Shown here: positions 21,550-34,682 of the stretch, one piece after another | How the letters are laid out: the number at the start of each line of letters is the position of its first letter | Numbering within the stretch: the stretch's first letter is position 1 | Assembly: GCF_022605165.1 (NCBI RefSeq) | Contig: NC_063075.1 | Coordinates: 1,488,001 to 1,552,000 of the forward strand | DNA: 64,000 nucleotides | Origin: Purpureocillium takamizusanense | Lineage: Eukaryota > Ascomycota > Sordariomycetes > Hypocreales > Ophiocordycipitaceae | Reading direction: 5' to 3' | The notes under the pieces: generated by a model | Told to the model about the DNA's origin: nothing | Databases searched by the model: none | What the model saw: the letters and a program-made list of their open reading frames with translations, nothing else | Program-made: the position numbers and the translations under genes

Positions 21550-24500
21550 ATGCTCCCGATCCACCACTCTCTGGAGGGCTCGCCCCCTCATGCCACCGCC
21601 GCGACTCTTCTTGTTGGCGAGCCTGGCCAGAGCCGTGATCAGAAACCAAAGACATTGCCCTGCAAGTACTGCAACAAGCGCTTCCGGTCAGTGACAATTT
21701 CCTCTCCCATCCCCTGCTACTGTCTACGTCCTGACTGACTTGGGCACCATTACGGGTCGATAGACGTGTCGAGCACGTTCAACGACATGAAAGAACCCAC
21801 ACAAAAGAAAAGCCGTTCGCCTGCGGTTGGGATCGATGTGGCAAGACCTTTGGACGTCGGTGAGTTGCATTGTATTTGTCTGCCCGGCCCGCACATGATA
21901 CCCTGCGGCACTTCTCCTTCCCGCCACACACTGCCGGTCCCCATTCCCTCCACCATATAGCCACGCTCCTCCTCCTTCATGTTCCGCCACCCAGTCTCGT
22001 TTAGCTAAAGCCTATAACCTCACTCATCCATACTCGCAACGTCTGAGTCCACCCACCACCCTCCTTGGTCGTTTTTGCTCTGGGCTGCTGTGGAGATAGC
22101 TTACTTATATGGACATCAGAGATCTTCTTGTCAGGCACGAAAAGCTCGTCCACCTCAACGATGGCACCAAGGAGAATAATAATCGCCCAAGGAAGCTATC
22201 TTCAGGGGCGTCCAACCACAAACCGTCTTTATCGGATGGCAATGTTGATACGGAAAGTGGCGGCTTGCATCAAGCGTCGTCTGCACGACCGTTGCCCCCG
22301 CCACCGCAGCATCAAACATCGACAGTCCAACAACAGCATTATCATCACGGGCCGCCTAGCCAAAATGGGGCGCCGGGACCGAACCCAAACGACCCCCGTG
22401 GTACGCCCCGGTCGGCTGCCTGTAATCTCGACGTGTTGTCAGATGCAGCACTGGCCACAGAGGTCTCGATGCCTGCCATGATGGGTGAGATGGGTCAGCA
22501 TCACACTGGACATGTTCCGATGAAAGGCTTCGGGGAAACTATTGGAAGCTTCGTGGAGAGGCCGCGAGATGACCAACAACAACACGTGCTGCCGACTGGT
22601 TTCACCCCACAGACGCAGCCGCCTCAGCCGTCGTATGACGACTATAACCTGTTCCTGGATGACTTTTCTTCTGCACCGCACCTCTTACCCCCTCATTTCG
22701 AGCCGGACCATCAAATGGCCATGTGGTCTCGCGCACCGACGCAGATGCACCAGAGAGGAAATTCCAGGCCTCCGTCTCAGTTTCCCTCTCGGTTTGGCTC
22801 ACTCGCTCCAGATCTACGAGATGTTGGGGAGTCTGGTACCAGAACGCACGACGACCCGGCAAGGGCACCTTCTTTCCGCATCTCTGCTGTTGACCATAAC
22901 GTCATCAAGAACCGAATCGACGAGTATTCTAGCGTGTTACCGAGCGACTTCGTTTTCCCATCCCGGCATACCCTAACCCGATTCCTCGAAGGCTACATTA
23001 GCGGATTCCACGAGCACCTTCCTTTTCTTCACTTACCATCATTGACGCCGCCGGAGCTGGCACCAGAGCTGTTGCTCGCGATTTTGGCTGTCGGCGCCCA
23101 GTACCGGTTCGAGTTCAACCGCGGATACGCCCTGTGGTACGCCGCCAAAGCCGTAGCCACGGAGCAGATCCGACGGCGACACAGCTCCGAGGTGCATGCT
23201 CTGCTGCCAACTGCATCGTCATACAGTCCACACTCGACACGACCGTCACCAAGCATCAGTTACCGCCACTCGTTTGCCTCTGCACAGTCCGAAAGACCAA
23301 CAACCCAGGATACACATCGCGAGCCATAGTACGTTCTCTTCTCGGTCGTTTCCAAGTAATAGTCGTTGACAGGTAGCAAAAGCTCCCCAAATACGCCACA
23401 GGCTCGACTCGAGACTATCCAAGCAGTTCTCCTCCTCTTCGCCGTGGGCCTTTGGGGCGCCAAGACCATTCTCCAAGATGCCCTGTCCCTCCAGAGCACG
23501 CTGGCATTCTTGATCCGCGAGGAGGGCCTGAGCGTGGAGACCAGCCAGGCTGTGCTTAGTGACTGGGACGCGTGGATACGGCTCGAGGGTGCCAACCGGA
23601 CCAAACTCATCGCTTATTGCTTCTTCAACCTCTGCAGCACCGCGTACGACATGCCGCCGCAACTTCTCACGTCCGAACTGAACCTCTATCTGCCTCTGCG
23701 CTCGCAGCTATGGCGTGCCGAGTCGCCCTGGCAGTGGCAAGAAATGCGGCAGACAATGCCCATGGCCGAGATCACCGTTCACGATGCGTTTTCGCGTTTG
23801 TTTGGCCGGGCAAGCCAGGGTCTGCCACCGAACCTCTCGGCACTGGGCCATTACGTTTTGATCCACGCTCTGATCCAGCATGTTTATCTTCTGAAACAGA
23901 CATGTCTGTCGGCCGGCTCGCCTTACGATGCACAACGAACAATAAAATCAGAAGACGTTGACGAGGTGACGCAGGCTTTGAGGGTATGGCAGACGAGCTT
24001 TGAGCATCGGCATCAGTTGAAGGCGGCCGAGTCGGGCCACTACATGAGCGCAGACTCACTGACGGGCGGCTCACTAACATTCAATGCTACGGCACTGCTG
24101 CGGCTGGCGTATATCAGATTAAACACTGACATCCCGCCAAGCCGATCGCTGGAGACGAGGGACTCGATGCTCATTTCGTCTGCCCTGAGCACAACACCGA
24201 TGCTGTTGCGCAGTGTGCGGCTACATCGGGCTGTATTTCAGGCTGTGCATGCCTTGTCAATGCTTGTCAAGGCGGGGGTGAACTACGTGGCGAGGGCAAA
24301 GTCGACCGAGTGGAGCATACAGCATTCGCGTGCGTCGCCCCCCAACCACTATTGTGATATTTGGCTCGAAGTGCTTGCTTACGTGGGATTAGTTTGCAAC
24401 TTTGAGTGCGCTTTACTGCTCGCGAAGTGGCTGCTCACACTCGCCGCCATAACGCCCTCGGACCCAGCAGTATCGCCAGAGGAGAGGAGCCTCCTGGAGA

Positions 24501-24790
24501 CGGTCAGACGAATGCTGGATGAAACCGAGTTCGCGGTGCCGATAGATCCATCGTTGTCGGGGCCGGGCGCGAGTGGGGGCCAAGTCGACATGGCAAGCAA
24601 CGACAGCGCCAAGCTGCGACAGTTGGCGAGTGCCGTAGTGCGGCTCTGGGCGGAGACGTTCAAGGGAACACACGTTTTCGATCTGGTCAAGGTCATGGGC
24701 GCGAGCCTGGATGGATACGCGGACTTGGTTGACAAGCCGCCGGGGAGAAGTTCCATGGGCAGGATTGCGTCAGACGGGGGGGTGGCCTGA
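21550..24790 (+). CDS. C2H2 zinc-finger transcription factor with fungal_trans domain
   Basis: Four exons, 21550-21686, 21764-21859, 22120-23328 and 23377-24790, give 951 aa. Donors are GTCAGT, GTGAGT and GTACGT; acceptors are TAG, CAG and TAG. Splicing joins two C2H2 fingers: C38-x2-C41-x12-H54-x3-H58 and C66-x4-C71-x12-H84-x4-H89, ending [13 protein letters not shown]. This pair near the N-terminus, followed by a Gln/Pro-rich region and a fungal-specific transcription factor domain (about residues 345-700, [26 protein letters not shown]...), matches the Adr1/AmdX-like class of nuclear regulators. Target genes are unknown. Both finger introns cut within arginine codons. The start at 21550 is the first in-frame ATG before the fingers; an ATG at 21528 directly followed by GTACGT is an alternative first exon. 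Confidence 0.85.
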
Positions 24791-25963
24791 CTGGTTTGAC
24801 AGACTCGGGCGGTGCTCTGTCGTACCGCGGATGAGGGAACACGGGCGACGGCATTCGCATATATGTATATAGAGAAGGGCAGGCAAGAGGCCCGGCCGAT
24901 GTCGTTGGGACCCAAGGTACTGAATGATGCATGATGAGCCAGGCTTGCGACTACGACGACGACGGCATATCTGTCGCTGCCCGTATACTGTACAGTATTC
25001 GTACATACTTCGTACGTGCTCGGCAAAAGCTGCAAGTCGGATTGGCAAGTTGCTGCGGCCCGCCGTCGGGATTGAGATGGAACAAAAGCGGGATTGTTTG
25101 GGTACTAAAACATCAACGAGCCGCAGACGGTCGTGCCGATGCACGAGTCAAGGGAAGCACTGTCTGGGGGTTGCTGAAAGCGCTGTCGGCATTGACGTCC
25201 TGATTCGGCGGGTCCGGACTTTGGCGAAATCCCGGTGATGTGCACAGAGTTGCTCCCGTGGCTGGGCAAGGAAGGTACCGACGCCAGCAGCTGCGGCGGG
25301 CGTCGGTACTTTGCGTGCCGATCCCGTCGTCCGTCCCATGTGAGAGAGCAAGCAGCCCTGGGGAGGGGCGGTGCGGGGAGTGGCCCCCCCGCCTGGCAGT
25401 CACTGGAGCCCTGGACGCCTCCAGCTGTGGTTCCTCTGCGCCCAGCGCCCCCAGGCCCAGCCCAGCAGGGGACGGTTGGCTGGACGTGACCTCGGGCAGT
25501 CTTGCGGGGCAGCCCAGGGCGGCGGGGGGTGTTCCGCTACCGGTACTGTGTGCATGGAGTCCTGGACCTCGGCTTCCCCCAAGTCTGCCGGGTCCCGTCC
25601 TGTCAAGCCGTATCGTGGGGTGTGTGGGTGGTTCGCGAAAGCGTGACCCCCGTGTCTCCTTTTCAATCTCAAAGAAAGAAAGAAAGCTCAAAAGCATCAT
25701 TTTCATTACTGCTAATCTACTTTCGCAAGAGGGGAAGAGCCATCCTCGCACACGCACTTTGCATATATACGATTTAGACGTTGCCTCTGCTACGCACGCG
25801 TCGGCTCTGCTAGTACTCCTACCGGCATATCGCACGAGGCGCTATTGTCACAAGCCAAAACGACCCGCCGTCGTTCGCATCATCCATCACCGCCTCGCGA
25901 CAGCGCAACGCGCACCACGTCGACAGTTCACGCTGTAACACACAGCAGACACCGCCCGTAATC
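24791..25963. other. Spacer between C2H2 factor and nitronate monooxygenase
   Basis: 1.17 kb. It contains a relative of the dispersed motif at 25001-25017 and an AAAG repeat near 25675-25690. Two overlapping ORFs (25113-25835 minus, 25240-25938 plus) have no family resemblance. Confidence 0.55.
25001..25017. repeat. Dispersed palindrome family, divergent copy 4
   Basis: GTACATACTTCGTACGT shares ATACTTCGTAC with the copies near 7.4 kb and 11.9 kb. Confidence 0.55.
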
Positions 25964-27232
25964 ATGACGATTGCGACTGAACTGACCCGGCGGCTGGGCA
26001 TCCGAGGTGCGTGGGTGTGTGTGTGATGGCTTGAACAATCCTCCCCTTTCTTCTTGTCCCGGGCCCGTCGTCCTCGTCCTCGTCGTCCTCGTCTTTGTGA
26101 ATCTCGTTCCTTTGCTCAGTCTTTCTCTGGTTCCTCTTCTGACTCACCACACCGGCTGCAGTGCCCGTCGTCCAGGGCGGCATGATGCACGTCGGCACCG
26201 CGGACCTCGCGTCGGCCGTGTCCAACGCCGGCGGGCTGGGCATCATCACGGCGCTCATCTTCCCCACGCCGGCGGCGCTGCGCGACGAGATCCGACGGTG
26301 CCGGACCCTGACGCCCAACCCCTTCGCCGTCAACATCACGCTGCTGCCGGCCATGGTGCCGCCCGACTACGGCGCCTACGCGCAGGCCGTCATCGACGAG
26401 GGCGTGCGCGTCGTGGAGACGGCCGGCAACTCGCCCGGCCCCGTCATCGCCCAGCTCAAGAAGGCGGGCATCACCGTCCTGCACAAGTGCACCACCATCC
26501 GCCACGCCGAGAGCGCCGTCAAGCTCGGCGTCGACTTCCTCAGCATCGACGGCTTCGAGTGCGCGGGCCACGTCGGCGAGAGCGACATCACAAACTTCAT
26601 CCTCCTCAGCCGCGCCCGCCAGCAGCTCAAGGTGCCCTTCATCGCCTCGGGCGGCTTCGCCGACGGCTGGGGGCTCGCCGCCGCCCTCGTCCTCGGCGCC
26701 TGCGGCATCAACATGGGCACCCGCTTCATGTGCACCGTCGAGGCCCCCGTCCACCAGCGCATCAAGGAGGAGATTGTCCGCGCCCAGGAGACGGACACGA
26801 CCCTCCTGCTGCGCCGCTGGCGCAACACCAGCCGCCTCTACAAGAACAAGGTCGCCCTCGAGGCCCTCAGGATTGAGCGCGAGAGCACCACGGGCGAGTT
26901 CAACGAGGTCGCGCCCCTCGTCAGCGGCAAGCGAGGCAAGGAGGTCTTTGTCAACGGCGACCCCGAGCATGGTGTACGTTGGACCACCCCCTCCCCTCCA
27001 CCCTCTCTCTTTCTCAGCAAGCAAGCAAGCAAGCAAGCAAGCACCACAGATGGTCTTCTCCCCTTCCTCGCGCTGACAGGTTCCGTGCTTCTAGGTGTGG
27101 ACCACGGGCCAGGTCATCGGCCTCATCCACGACATCCCGACGTGCGACGTCCTGGTTAACCGCATTGAGCGCGAGGCCGAGAGCGCGATCAAGGAGCGCC
27201 TTTCACTTATCAAGCCTGACTCCAAGCTTTAG
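25964..27232 (+). CDS. Nitronate monooxygenase (2-nitropropane dioxygenase family)
   Basis: Three exons, 25964-26006, 26162-26973 and 27095-27232, give 330 aa. Donors are GTGCGT and GTACGT, acceptors CAG and TAG. The spliced start is MTIATELTRRLGIR-VPVVQGGM, the usual opening of this FMN-binding TIM barrel. Conserved blocks include GGLGIITA, PFAVNITLL, SIDGFECAGHVGE with the candidate active-site His151, FIASGGFADG and GACGINMGTRFM for FMN phosphate binding. The C-terminal exon restores VWTTGQVIGLIHD. The enzyme oxidises alkyl nitronates or nitroalkanes such as propionate 3-nitronate, giving protection against nitro toxins; the natural substrate is inferred from the family. The second intron carries a GCAA repeat. 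A canonical poly(A) signal follows the stop. Confidence 0.9.
27016..27044 (+). repeat. GCAA tetranucleotide repeat inside an intron
   Basis: About six to seven GCAA units between donor and branch region of the last intron of the nitronate monooxygenase gene. Confidence 0.85.
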
Positions 27233-27277
27233 ACTACTCCCATTTTACAGAGCCATGTATGCGTGTATAAATTCTAC

Positions 27278-27283
27278 AATAAA
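27278..27283 (+). terminator. AATAAA poly(A) signal of the nitronate monooxygenase gene
   Basis: Canonical AATAAA 45 nt after the stop codon, before the convergent F-box gene. Confidence 0.6.
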
Positions 27284-27436
27284 GTCTATAGATTGACGGT
27301 GTTCTCTTTTCATCTAAACCGTTTGCCACCATCGGGAGCAAACTCATAACCCAGCCCTCCCTAATATCGAGCATCTAGTGTAGTCTAGGCCAGTCGTTCC
27401 CATCGTCGTCGTGTTACATTCATGCCCCGTCATCAA

Positions 27437-29419
27437 CTACACCAATTCGACTTCTCGAGGTTCCGACTTTGACAGCCACCGCCCGTCTAGCCGACTCCCG
27501 GCCTGGGGCCCTTCTGGCTGGTTTGCGTGCCGTCTCAAGCGCACCGTCGGCATCGGCCGGGCTGTCTGCCAGCCCTCGCCTTCGCAGAGGCTTATGCACG
27601 TCTCCCCGATGACGAGCGACTCCCCCTTCGAGAGCTCCGCCGTCCAGCCCTTGGGCGCCGCGTGCGTGTCTGCTTCCTCGCCGCGTGCGTCCTCGGCGAG
27701 CGAGAGCTGTGCCTCGATGAAGGCCCCGCGGGTGCCAATGTAGAAGCTGTCCGCAAGATCCGACGTTTTGGCCAGCGAACAGGCCTCCTCGCGCTTATTC
27801 TTGGTGTAGTAGAGCGTCGCGTCCGGCCGCCAGTAGGGGTTCCTAGACGTTTCATGCCATATGCAGCGAGTCCCCGCATCGTCGTCACAACGACGAGATG
27901 ACGTTGGCTCCGAGCCGTCGACCGCGGGCTCCTGATAGCCATGGGCTCCTCTCCACGGCCGAGGATAAGGACGCTGGCCGAAACAGGGCAGCGCGTCCGA
28001 GTGATAGTAAGGCTTCGGGAACCGAAAGTCGAATATGCGCACAACGGGCTCCATGGCCGCCGCGGCAACGAAGCGCTGCATGCCGTAGGCGAGCAGCGCG
28101 CTACTCGGGTTGTAGGGCTGAAAGGTGTCACGGTATGCGGCGTCATGGTCCGAAGGCGTGCGCATATCCAGAAGCCTAAGCCCAATTATATATCAGCTCT
28201 ATGTATGTTGTCTGATTGTCTCGAATTCTGTCATCAGGGCGGGAAGGGAAAGGGGGGGGCACACCCACCTATAGCTTCCGTCACGCCAGGCACTCAGCAG
28301 CAGGTTCCCCGTGGTCCCGACGGGTTCGATGGCCCACACGGTATGTTTCGTCGCCCGCGAGGGGACGGCCGACTTGCACCCGTCGAAACGGGCACGCTTC
28401 GGCGGCGGGGAGAGCTCGATGCCGGTCGGCCGGATCTTACCCCATTGTAGCGGCTCGCTGCTCCAGCTGACGCCGCACGCGACGGTGTCGCTGCTCAGGA
28501 ACTTGACGCAGTGCACCATGGAGGCATAGCCTCGGCTGTCGGCGGCGGCATCCTGCGACACGTCGTAGTACAGCATTGGCTTCAGCTCCTTCTCCGAGAC
28601 GTCGGTGGAAGATAGGTTGTATAGAGTCAGGAGGGTGCTCCGGCAACTCGCCAGGATCTTCGACTCGGGCTGCCATTCGGTCCACATGACGGCGCGCTGG
28701 CCCATCGAGCGTCCCAGGTTGAGCTCCTTGTCGTCCACGGGGAGCAGCATCCTCGTCGGCTGGCCAAAGGAGTCGTCAAAGGCAGCGGAGAGCAGTTGAA
28801 CGTCGCCGTTTGCCCTGCCCACGGCGAGCTCTGCCTTTGCGCCCCTCTCGATGGTGGACACTGCCGTGACGTCGCCCGTCCCCTCAGAGTATCCCGCGTC
28901 CTTGCCCGCGAGCGACCTCCAGGTGTCTCGCGACTTGTCGCCCAGCGTCCGCCATCGAACCTGCAGGTCTTCTCCGGTCCCGCACGCCAGCAGCTCGTCC
29001 TGCTGCCGCGAGCCCGACGACGACGACGTCAGACAGACATCCAGTACGGATGCAAACGGCACCGACTGTCCACCTCCGTACCGCCTCCTCAGGTTCTGCT
29101 GGCCACCTCTGCCCTGCTGATCCCCCCGGTTCTCGCGGAAGTAGCAGAAGCTCAGGCCGCGCCGTTCCCAGCATCGGTCCAGGTACGTCAACCGGTCGAC
29201 GACGGCCCGCCAGTCCGCCGCCGCCTCCGCAGGCAGTCGATATGAGGGAAACCGCGTCAGCGCCCAGGATCTCCAGCCTTCCCGGCGCATGGCGGCTTGG
29301 GTGGCGCGGCACGACGCGGCGAGGTGGGACACATCGCGGGCCGTGTCGAGCTGCTCGACGACGCCGAGCAAGACGTGATCCGGGAGGCTCCCCAGATTCG
29401 TCGATGGTGTTGTGTTCAT
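27437..29419 (-). CDS. F-box protein with beta-propeller-like repeats
   Basis: Two exons on the minus strand, 29419-28269 and 28175-27437, give 629 aa. The 93-nt intron has a GTGGGT donor and TTAG acceptor and joins GSYR to LLDMRTP in frame. The N-terminus has an F-box (about residues 10-50, LPDHVLLGVVEQLDTARDVSHLAASCRATQAAM), which would bind Skp1 in an SCF ubiquitin ligase. The rest resembles a degenerate WD40-type propeller: VLDVCLTS, ELLACGTGEDLQVRW, VGRANGDVQLLSAAF, VHCVKFLSSDTVACG, LLLSAWRDGSYRLLD and EPVVRIFDFR are spaced like blades. Such proteins recruit substrates to SCF for ubiquitylation; the substrate is unknown. The gene converges on the nitronate monooxygenase gene with about 200 bp between stops. 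Confidence 0.8.
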
Positions 29420-30100
29420 AGTTTTGGAGTCAATAATTGGATACTCCTTCCCCTCGTCAGCCCAAGGGCCATCGGTGCCCTGGTTTTCTTCTTATTAATA
29501 AGTCCGGTCGGAGGCGTCTCTAGACACGGGGGCGCGCCTGTCTCCGCGGTCCCTACGATTGACTCATTTGGATGGATGGCTTGGGGTCGAATGTACGGCT
29601 GCACCCGGTCCCGAACCTTGTCTGGCGTGAATCGAGGCGATTTTCAGACCGCAGTTTCTGGACGGCATGTGGGTGAAGGTGACATGAAGTGGAAGAAGCT
29701 GGTGGTTACCTATAGGCTATACCTAGAGATGCGTCATAATTAGCGGGCCACTAATGTACAAGACCGCCACCCACTACCCAAGGTACAGGTAGTAAGTTGG
29801 TGCCTCAAGTTTATTCGCAAACCGCCCTGCCCAGAATAGCTTCACAAAGTTGCAACACCCAATGCAGCCCGCACGCACCGTCATTGACGACGACAGTAAC
29901 TCAAGGCTGTCACTCAAGGCACTGAGTCACACGAGGGCTCAAGTCATCTAATATACTGTATGGATTGCTGTCCAACAATGCTCTCCAACTCAAAGCCATG
30001 CCCCACCAAAAAACAAAAACCTATGCCAACGCCTTGCCTTTCCATCAACCACCGCCCGAGGTATCGTCATGACTCTTTCGACAACGCTCCCATCTTTGTT
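29420..30100. other. Spacer between F-box gene and Med13 3' end
   Basis: 681 bp holding the F-box promoter and the Med13 3' end, both minus strand. A 148-aa plus-strand ORF (29297-29743) overlaps the F-box gene antisense and is not supported. Confidence 0.55.
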
Positions 30101-33100
30101 TCACATGAGTAAATACATGGCTCGCACACCCTTCTCAGCGGCAGCAATGTGCCAGGGGCGCACATCCGCCTCTCTTTGCACCACTCCTCTCGCCCTTGCC
30201 AGGGTACCTAGTCCTCTAAAGTGGCTGAGCATTTCGCGAAGGAGCGGCTCGTATGCCCGAGGACTGGCGTCTGTATGCACCAGGTTGACTTCCATCAACA
30301 CCGGGGCGTCCTCTATCCTCGTCCCTGTGCGCTTGATCAGGTAGCCGCTGATAAGTGCAGGATGAATGTCCAAAACGCTCGAGGAATTGTTAAGCCGATG
30401 CCCAACTAGCGCACCCCAGGTCTGGTCCGTGACATCCACCAGAACGGCGTCGGAATCTGAGTCGCCTGCACCGTCTGTTCCAGGCGTAGCAGCAGTGGCA
30501 TTGCCATCCCGTGCCGGTGTCGCAGGGGTGCCGCTCTGCTCAGGGGACACAATGTTCGCTTGTGGCGTCGACACCGGTGTCGTATGAAACGGCACTGAAG
30601 GCGGCTGCAACTTGACTTCTGGCGGCACAAGCTGCAGCGAGGGGCTCGTGTCCACGGCCATGAGAATGACCGCCACTGAGGCATTGTTCTCGGTTCGAGA
30701 CAGGTCGATCCAACAGTCAATCTCCTGCTGGTCCATCGGCCCACACTTGGTAATGTTTATGCGCCAATGGACCTTCCACGCCGAGATGAGATCCAACGTC
30801 GACTCCCATATCTCGCGCGCGACCTCGTTCATGGAGCGAGATTGTGGTCGTCCCTTTCGCCCTAGACAATATGAGGCCGTCTCTTGTTGATTTCCACGGT
30901 CGTCCGTCCACGCAGCTGTCACCCATCTCTCGTCTACGCTTTGCGCGTACGCCACGTGAATGGCTGAGTTTTCTCGCATGAGCGATGCTGACGGCGACAC
31001 TGTCAACTTAAAGTCAATGATGCGCGGTAGCTGCTGCTCCAATCTGATCGCGGGCGCAGGCATGGGGCCACTGAACAGCGTGCAACGGTCGTACGTCTCC
31101 ATGCACAGCTTGATAAGCTCCTGGCCCGGCGTCACCACCAGTGAGCTTGGCGCAGACAACAAGTCTACCGAGACAAGTTGCAGGACCAGCTCATTCGGCG
31201 CCACCAGCTTCTGAGAGGCCAGGCTTTTCCAGTACGACTCGAAGTAGCGCTGAAACGCGGAACATGCCTCCACGATCGTTCCAGGGTTGCTCGGAGAGTA
31301 CACGTAGTACACCACAATGTTCGTCTCAGTGACGGTCAGGCTGTTCATGGCCCCTCGCAGCGTTTCCATGCTCTCGACCAAGCTAGACCCGTGTCCAGTC
31401 ATCGTGGCATCCGGCGACGTCGATATCCTGTCTACCTCGTAGGGTAACACTCCGTCATCCAGGTCTGCAGTGAGCGGCATGCTGTCCAGTGAGCCGAGCT
31501 TCAAGACTTCGTACACACTTTTTAGGCGGCCCAGGAATGTTTTGACGTTGTCATTCATGCCGGGCCAGCCCGGAAACAAACAGACGGCGTTCAAGTTCTT
31601 ACGACCCGATGATGGCGCTAGGCCCAGACTTTCCCAGAAAGTAACAGCACTAGGCAAGACTGACAGTTTGACATCTGATCTGCGAACCTCGAGATGTGGG
31701 CCAGGAATCTGGTAAAGATTGCTCGGCCGCACCTGCTCCGAGTTTGGATCCCTGCCAGGCACAGGACGTGGCTGAACACGGCTAGACTGGCCAACAAAAG
31801 GCACATCCAGAACGTCGAGGAGCGCTTTCAGGCTCACCGGCCTTGCATCCTTTAACAGCGCCGGGACTGAATCCCGCAGCCGTTGCAGGGCATTTCGCGC
31901 GTCGCAAGGCCGCATCTGAGAACTGAGGCTCCCAGAGCCCCCCAGCGAGTCCGCGTCGTCTGTGGAGCAGATATCAAGTTTCCCGATTGCCGCTTGATCG
32001 GTCAATATTTGGGCAACTTGAATAAAGTCTTCGTCGCCAAGAGAAAGGTCGAGCGGTATCGGCTCTGGGTCCGAAAACAATTGGCAAAGCGGGAGCTCAA
32101 CAGCGTCCGGCTTGGAAAGTCTAGGCAGCTCCGCTGCGAGTTGATGGTCTGGTTCCTCGAAAGTTTCCAAGTCTCGTGCCGACGTCACTTGCGACGCGAC
32201 GTCGTCGTCGGCAGCAACAACTTTGACGCTAGACTTGACCGGCGAGGTCGGTTCTTCTGTCGTATAGCTTGAACCATCTTCATCAGATCCAGCGCTGCTG
32301 TCGTCATCCTCAGATGGAGAGTTCTCCATCCTCGTCGGACTCAGGCGACTCGTATGAGACTCGAGTGCTGTTGAGGTCTTGGCCACCAAGCCGGTCTGCA
32401 GGTCGCGATCTCTCAATCTCTTTAGGTGCCTTCCGTGGCGTTTGAGGTAGTCGGTCTCCGGCAGCAACCCTGGCTCCAATCGTGGCTTTTCAGTGCTGGC
32501 AATCTTTTTGTAGTCGAACTGCCCCCCCTGCTCGTACTTTTTGTTAATCATCGGAAGCGTCGGGTCGAAGCTCATACTTTCAAACGTTCTTGTCGTCCGA
32601 TTCACGTCAGCAAGCGAGGGCGTGTGTATGTGCCGTCCAGCGTCCGTCAAAGAGGCTCGGACACGCTTGAAAACTGTGTGCGGATCGAACGGACTCGGCT
32701 CTCGCTTGACCGAGCCTGAGCGTATGTCTATGCCCCGTTGCGGTGCGTTCTCGTTTCGAGAGCTCCTAGCATGCTTCAGCTCTGGTTTTGCAAAGACTGC
32801 ATCGTCCCGACCTGGGACAGGCTCAGCCTTCACGTCTATTGTGTTCAGTGTTGCTTCGTCTGTCTTCTGAATATCACCATCGTCGACGGCGTTGTCATCG
32901 GCATCATCCATAGCAATCTCGAGGTCCTCTTCCTCGGGAGCCTCGTCGAAAAAGTTGAAGTCGGCGTCCGTGATATCATTGTCACCGAACATGTCACCTC
33001 CCAGATCGCCAAACATGTGATCGGCATCGCTGAGGAGGTTCACGTCATTCCTTTGTCGTTTTGAGTCGTGAAAATCGTCAGAATTATCGAAGGCCTCGCT

Positions 33101-34682
33101 CGTGTTGTTTGTACTTGACGAGACTGGGTCCACGTCAGGCAACGGAACGGCAGACATGGGGTTGCCGGGGCTTGACAAGGTACCGTCAAATGACGGCGTT
33201 ATGCCATTCAGATGTTGCACGCCATCAGGCGGGGTCGGATAGATTGCACCGGCTGCCGTCGCACTCGGTCGTCGGATGGTCGCAGGTGATGGCACGCTAG
33301 GTCGTGGAGCGCGAGCATCGCCCAAGGCCGCGTCCTTCGCTGTCGCCGCTCGCTCGAGTTTGCGCTTTGACAGTTTCTCCTCTCTCTCAGGCGCAGAATT
33401 GAACCAGCCCCTGGCATCGCCCAACGGATCGTGGCTTTCCTCGTGACCACTAAGAAGATTGTCGCCAACTCGGCTTGTGGCCGATACTTCGACCACTCGT
33501 TTGCGAAAGCAAAGGGGGCCCGGCCAAGGTAACGTGACGGTGCAGCCGAGCGATTGCTGCCGCCGCTGGTCAAGCTTGACGTCGACGAGCCTTGGTTTGG
33601 GCACGAGAAGATGCACCCAGGTACAATCTGAGAGGCTGGCTGGATCAACACCGCGTAATTTCAGGATTTTCAAGCAAGCTTGCTTCCACATGGAGTCGTG
33701 TGCATCATACCCGCCGCGGAGGCTCAATGCTTGGGTATTCGGCGTTTGAGCCAAGCTTGCGGACCCCGCATCCGCGCCCGGAGAGGACTGGTTCTTTATC
33801 ATAGCCCCGAATGGGGCTGCAAGGATCGGTGTGCCCGGCAGGGAGAGATTGGCGGTGACCGCGTCGGAGAGCGACATAAGCCCTCGACATCGCGAAAAGA
33901 CGAAACTAGTTACCAAAGCGCCCGTAGTGGTGATATATGCTCGCAAAGTGGCCAATACTGGATAGATCCGAGGCCCAGGCTCAGCGGGGTCTTCGGGGCC
34001 CGGACCTGTGGCGGGAAGAAGAATGGTGCGATAGTTCAAGGGTATAGCACCAGAATGGCTACAAAATGTGGATGATATCGACAGAAGGAGAGCCGTGATG
34101 AAGCTCTCGTAGACAATTTTGGTGGAGATCGCTTTCGAGTCGCCCCCGGTGACTTCGTTGGACTGCGATTCGTGGTCTTGCGAACTGGTACCACCAAGCT
34201 GAGAGGCACTCCCCGGGATCGCACTTCGCTGAGACTGGTCGAAAGCGGATGCGCCTGCGGTGGCAGTCGTCGGAGTCTGGGTCAGTTGCGGGTGGGGACG
34301 AGGCTTTTGCAGGCTCGCCGGCTCTAAAGTCCCCTCCGCGCCAAGTAGCAGTCGGTGCCCGCATGTGTCCAACGTTCTGTCGAGGTTTTCGCTCGTGACA
34401 TTGTCATGTCCTTCCTTTCCGATGAGGCGAAAGTGCCAGATGCCGCACCTGGAGGCTTCGTAGAATACTACATGGCCGTCCTTTCTCAGCTGGCTCTCGA
34501 CATCGAGAGCCGACGAGGCGAAGCGCTGGGATGATTCGGTTGGGGGTTCGTAAATGCGATAGCAGATGGATGCAATATTGGACTATACAACGAATTAGCC
34601 TTTTGTCTGCCGGGTCCAGCACCTTGGGAGGGGAAATACGAACGATAAGCAGAGTGTTGGTATCGTATTCGGCAGTATCCAT
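30101..34682 (-). CDS. med13: Mediator complex subunit 13 (Med13/Ssn2/Srb9)
   Basis: Two exons, 34682-34644 and 34582-30101, give 1506 aa. The open frame appears to begin at a TTG (34372), but upstream sequence stays open and encodes conserved Med13 residues (RIYEPPTE, QLRKDGHVVFYEAS, WHFRLIG). A 61-nt intron (GTTCGT donor, CTAAT branch site, TATAG acceptor) leads to a first exon MDTAEYDTNTLLI. The N-terminal domain is followed by a long disordered acidic/Ser-rich middle (around residues 450-850), then the MID/PIWI-like module and C-terminal domain (LTVSPSASLMRENSAIHVAYAQSVDERW, WTDDRGNQQETASYCLG). Med13 links the Cdk8 kinase module to core Mediator and restrains RNA polymerase II transcription in the nucleus. 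It is divergently transcribed from ENP2. Confidence 0.9.

Noticed and set aside
26116..27036. 306-aa minus-strand ORF
   Set aside because: Antisense shadow of the nitronate monooxygenase, crossing its introns without effect; no family.
34372..34372. TTG start for Med13
   Set aside because: Upstream sequence stays in frame and encodes conserved Med13 residues; an ATG exon at 34682 completes it.
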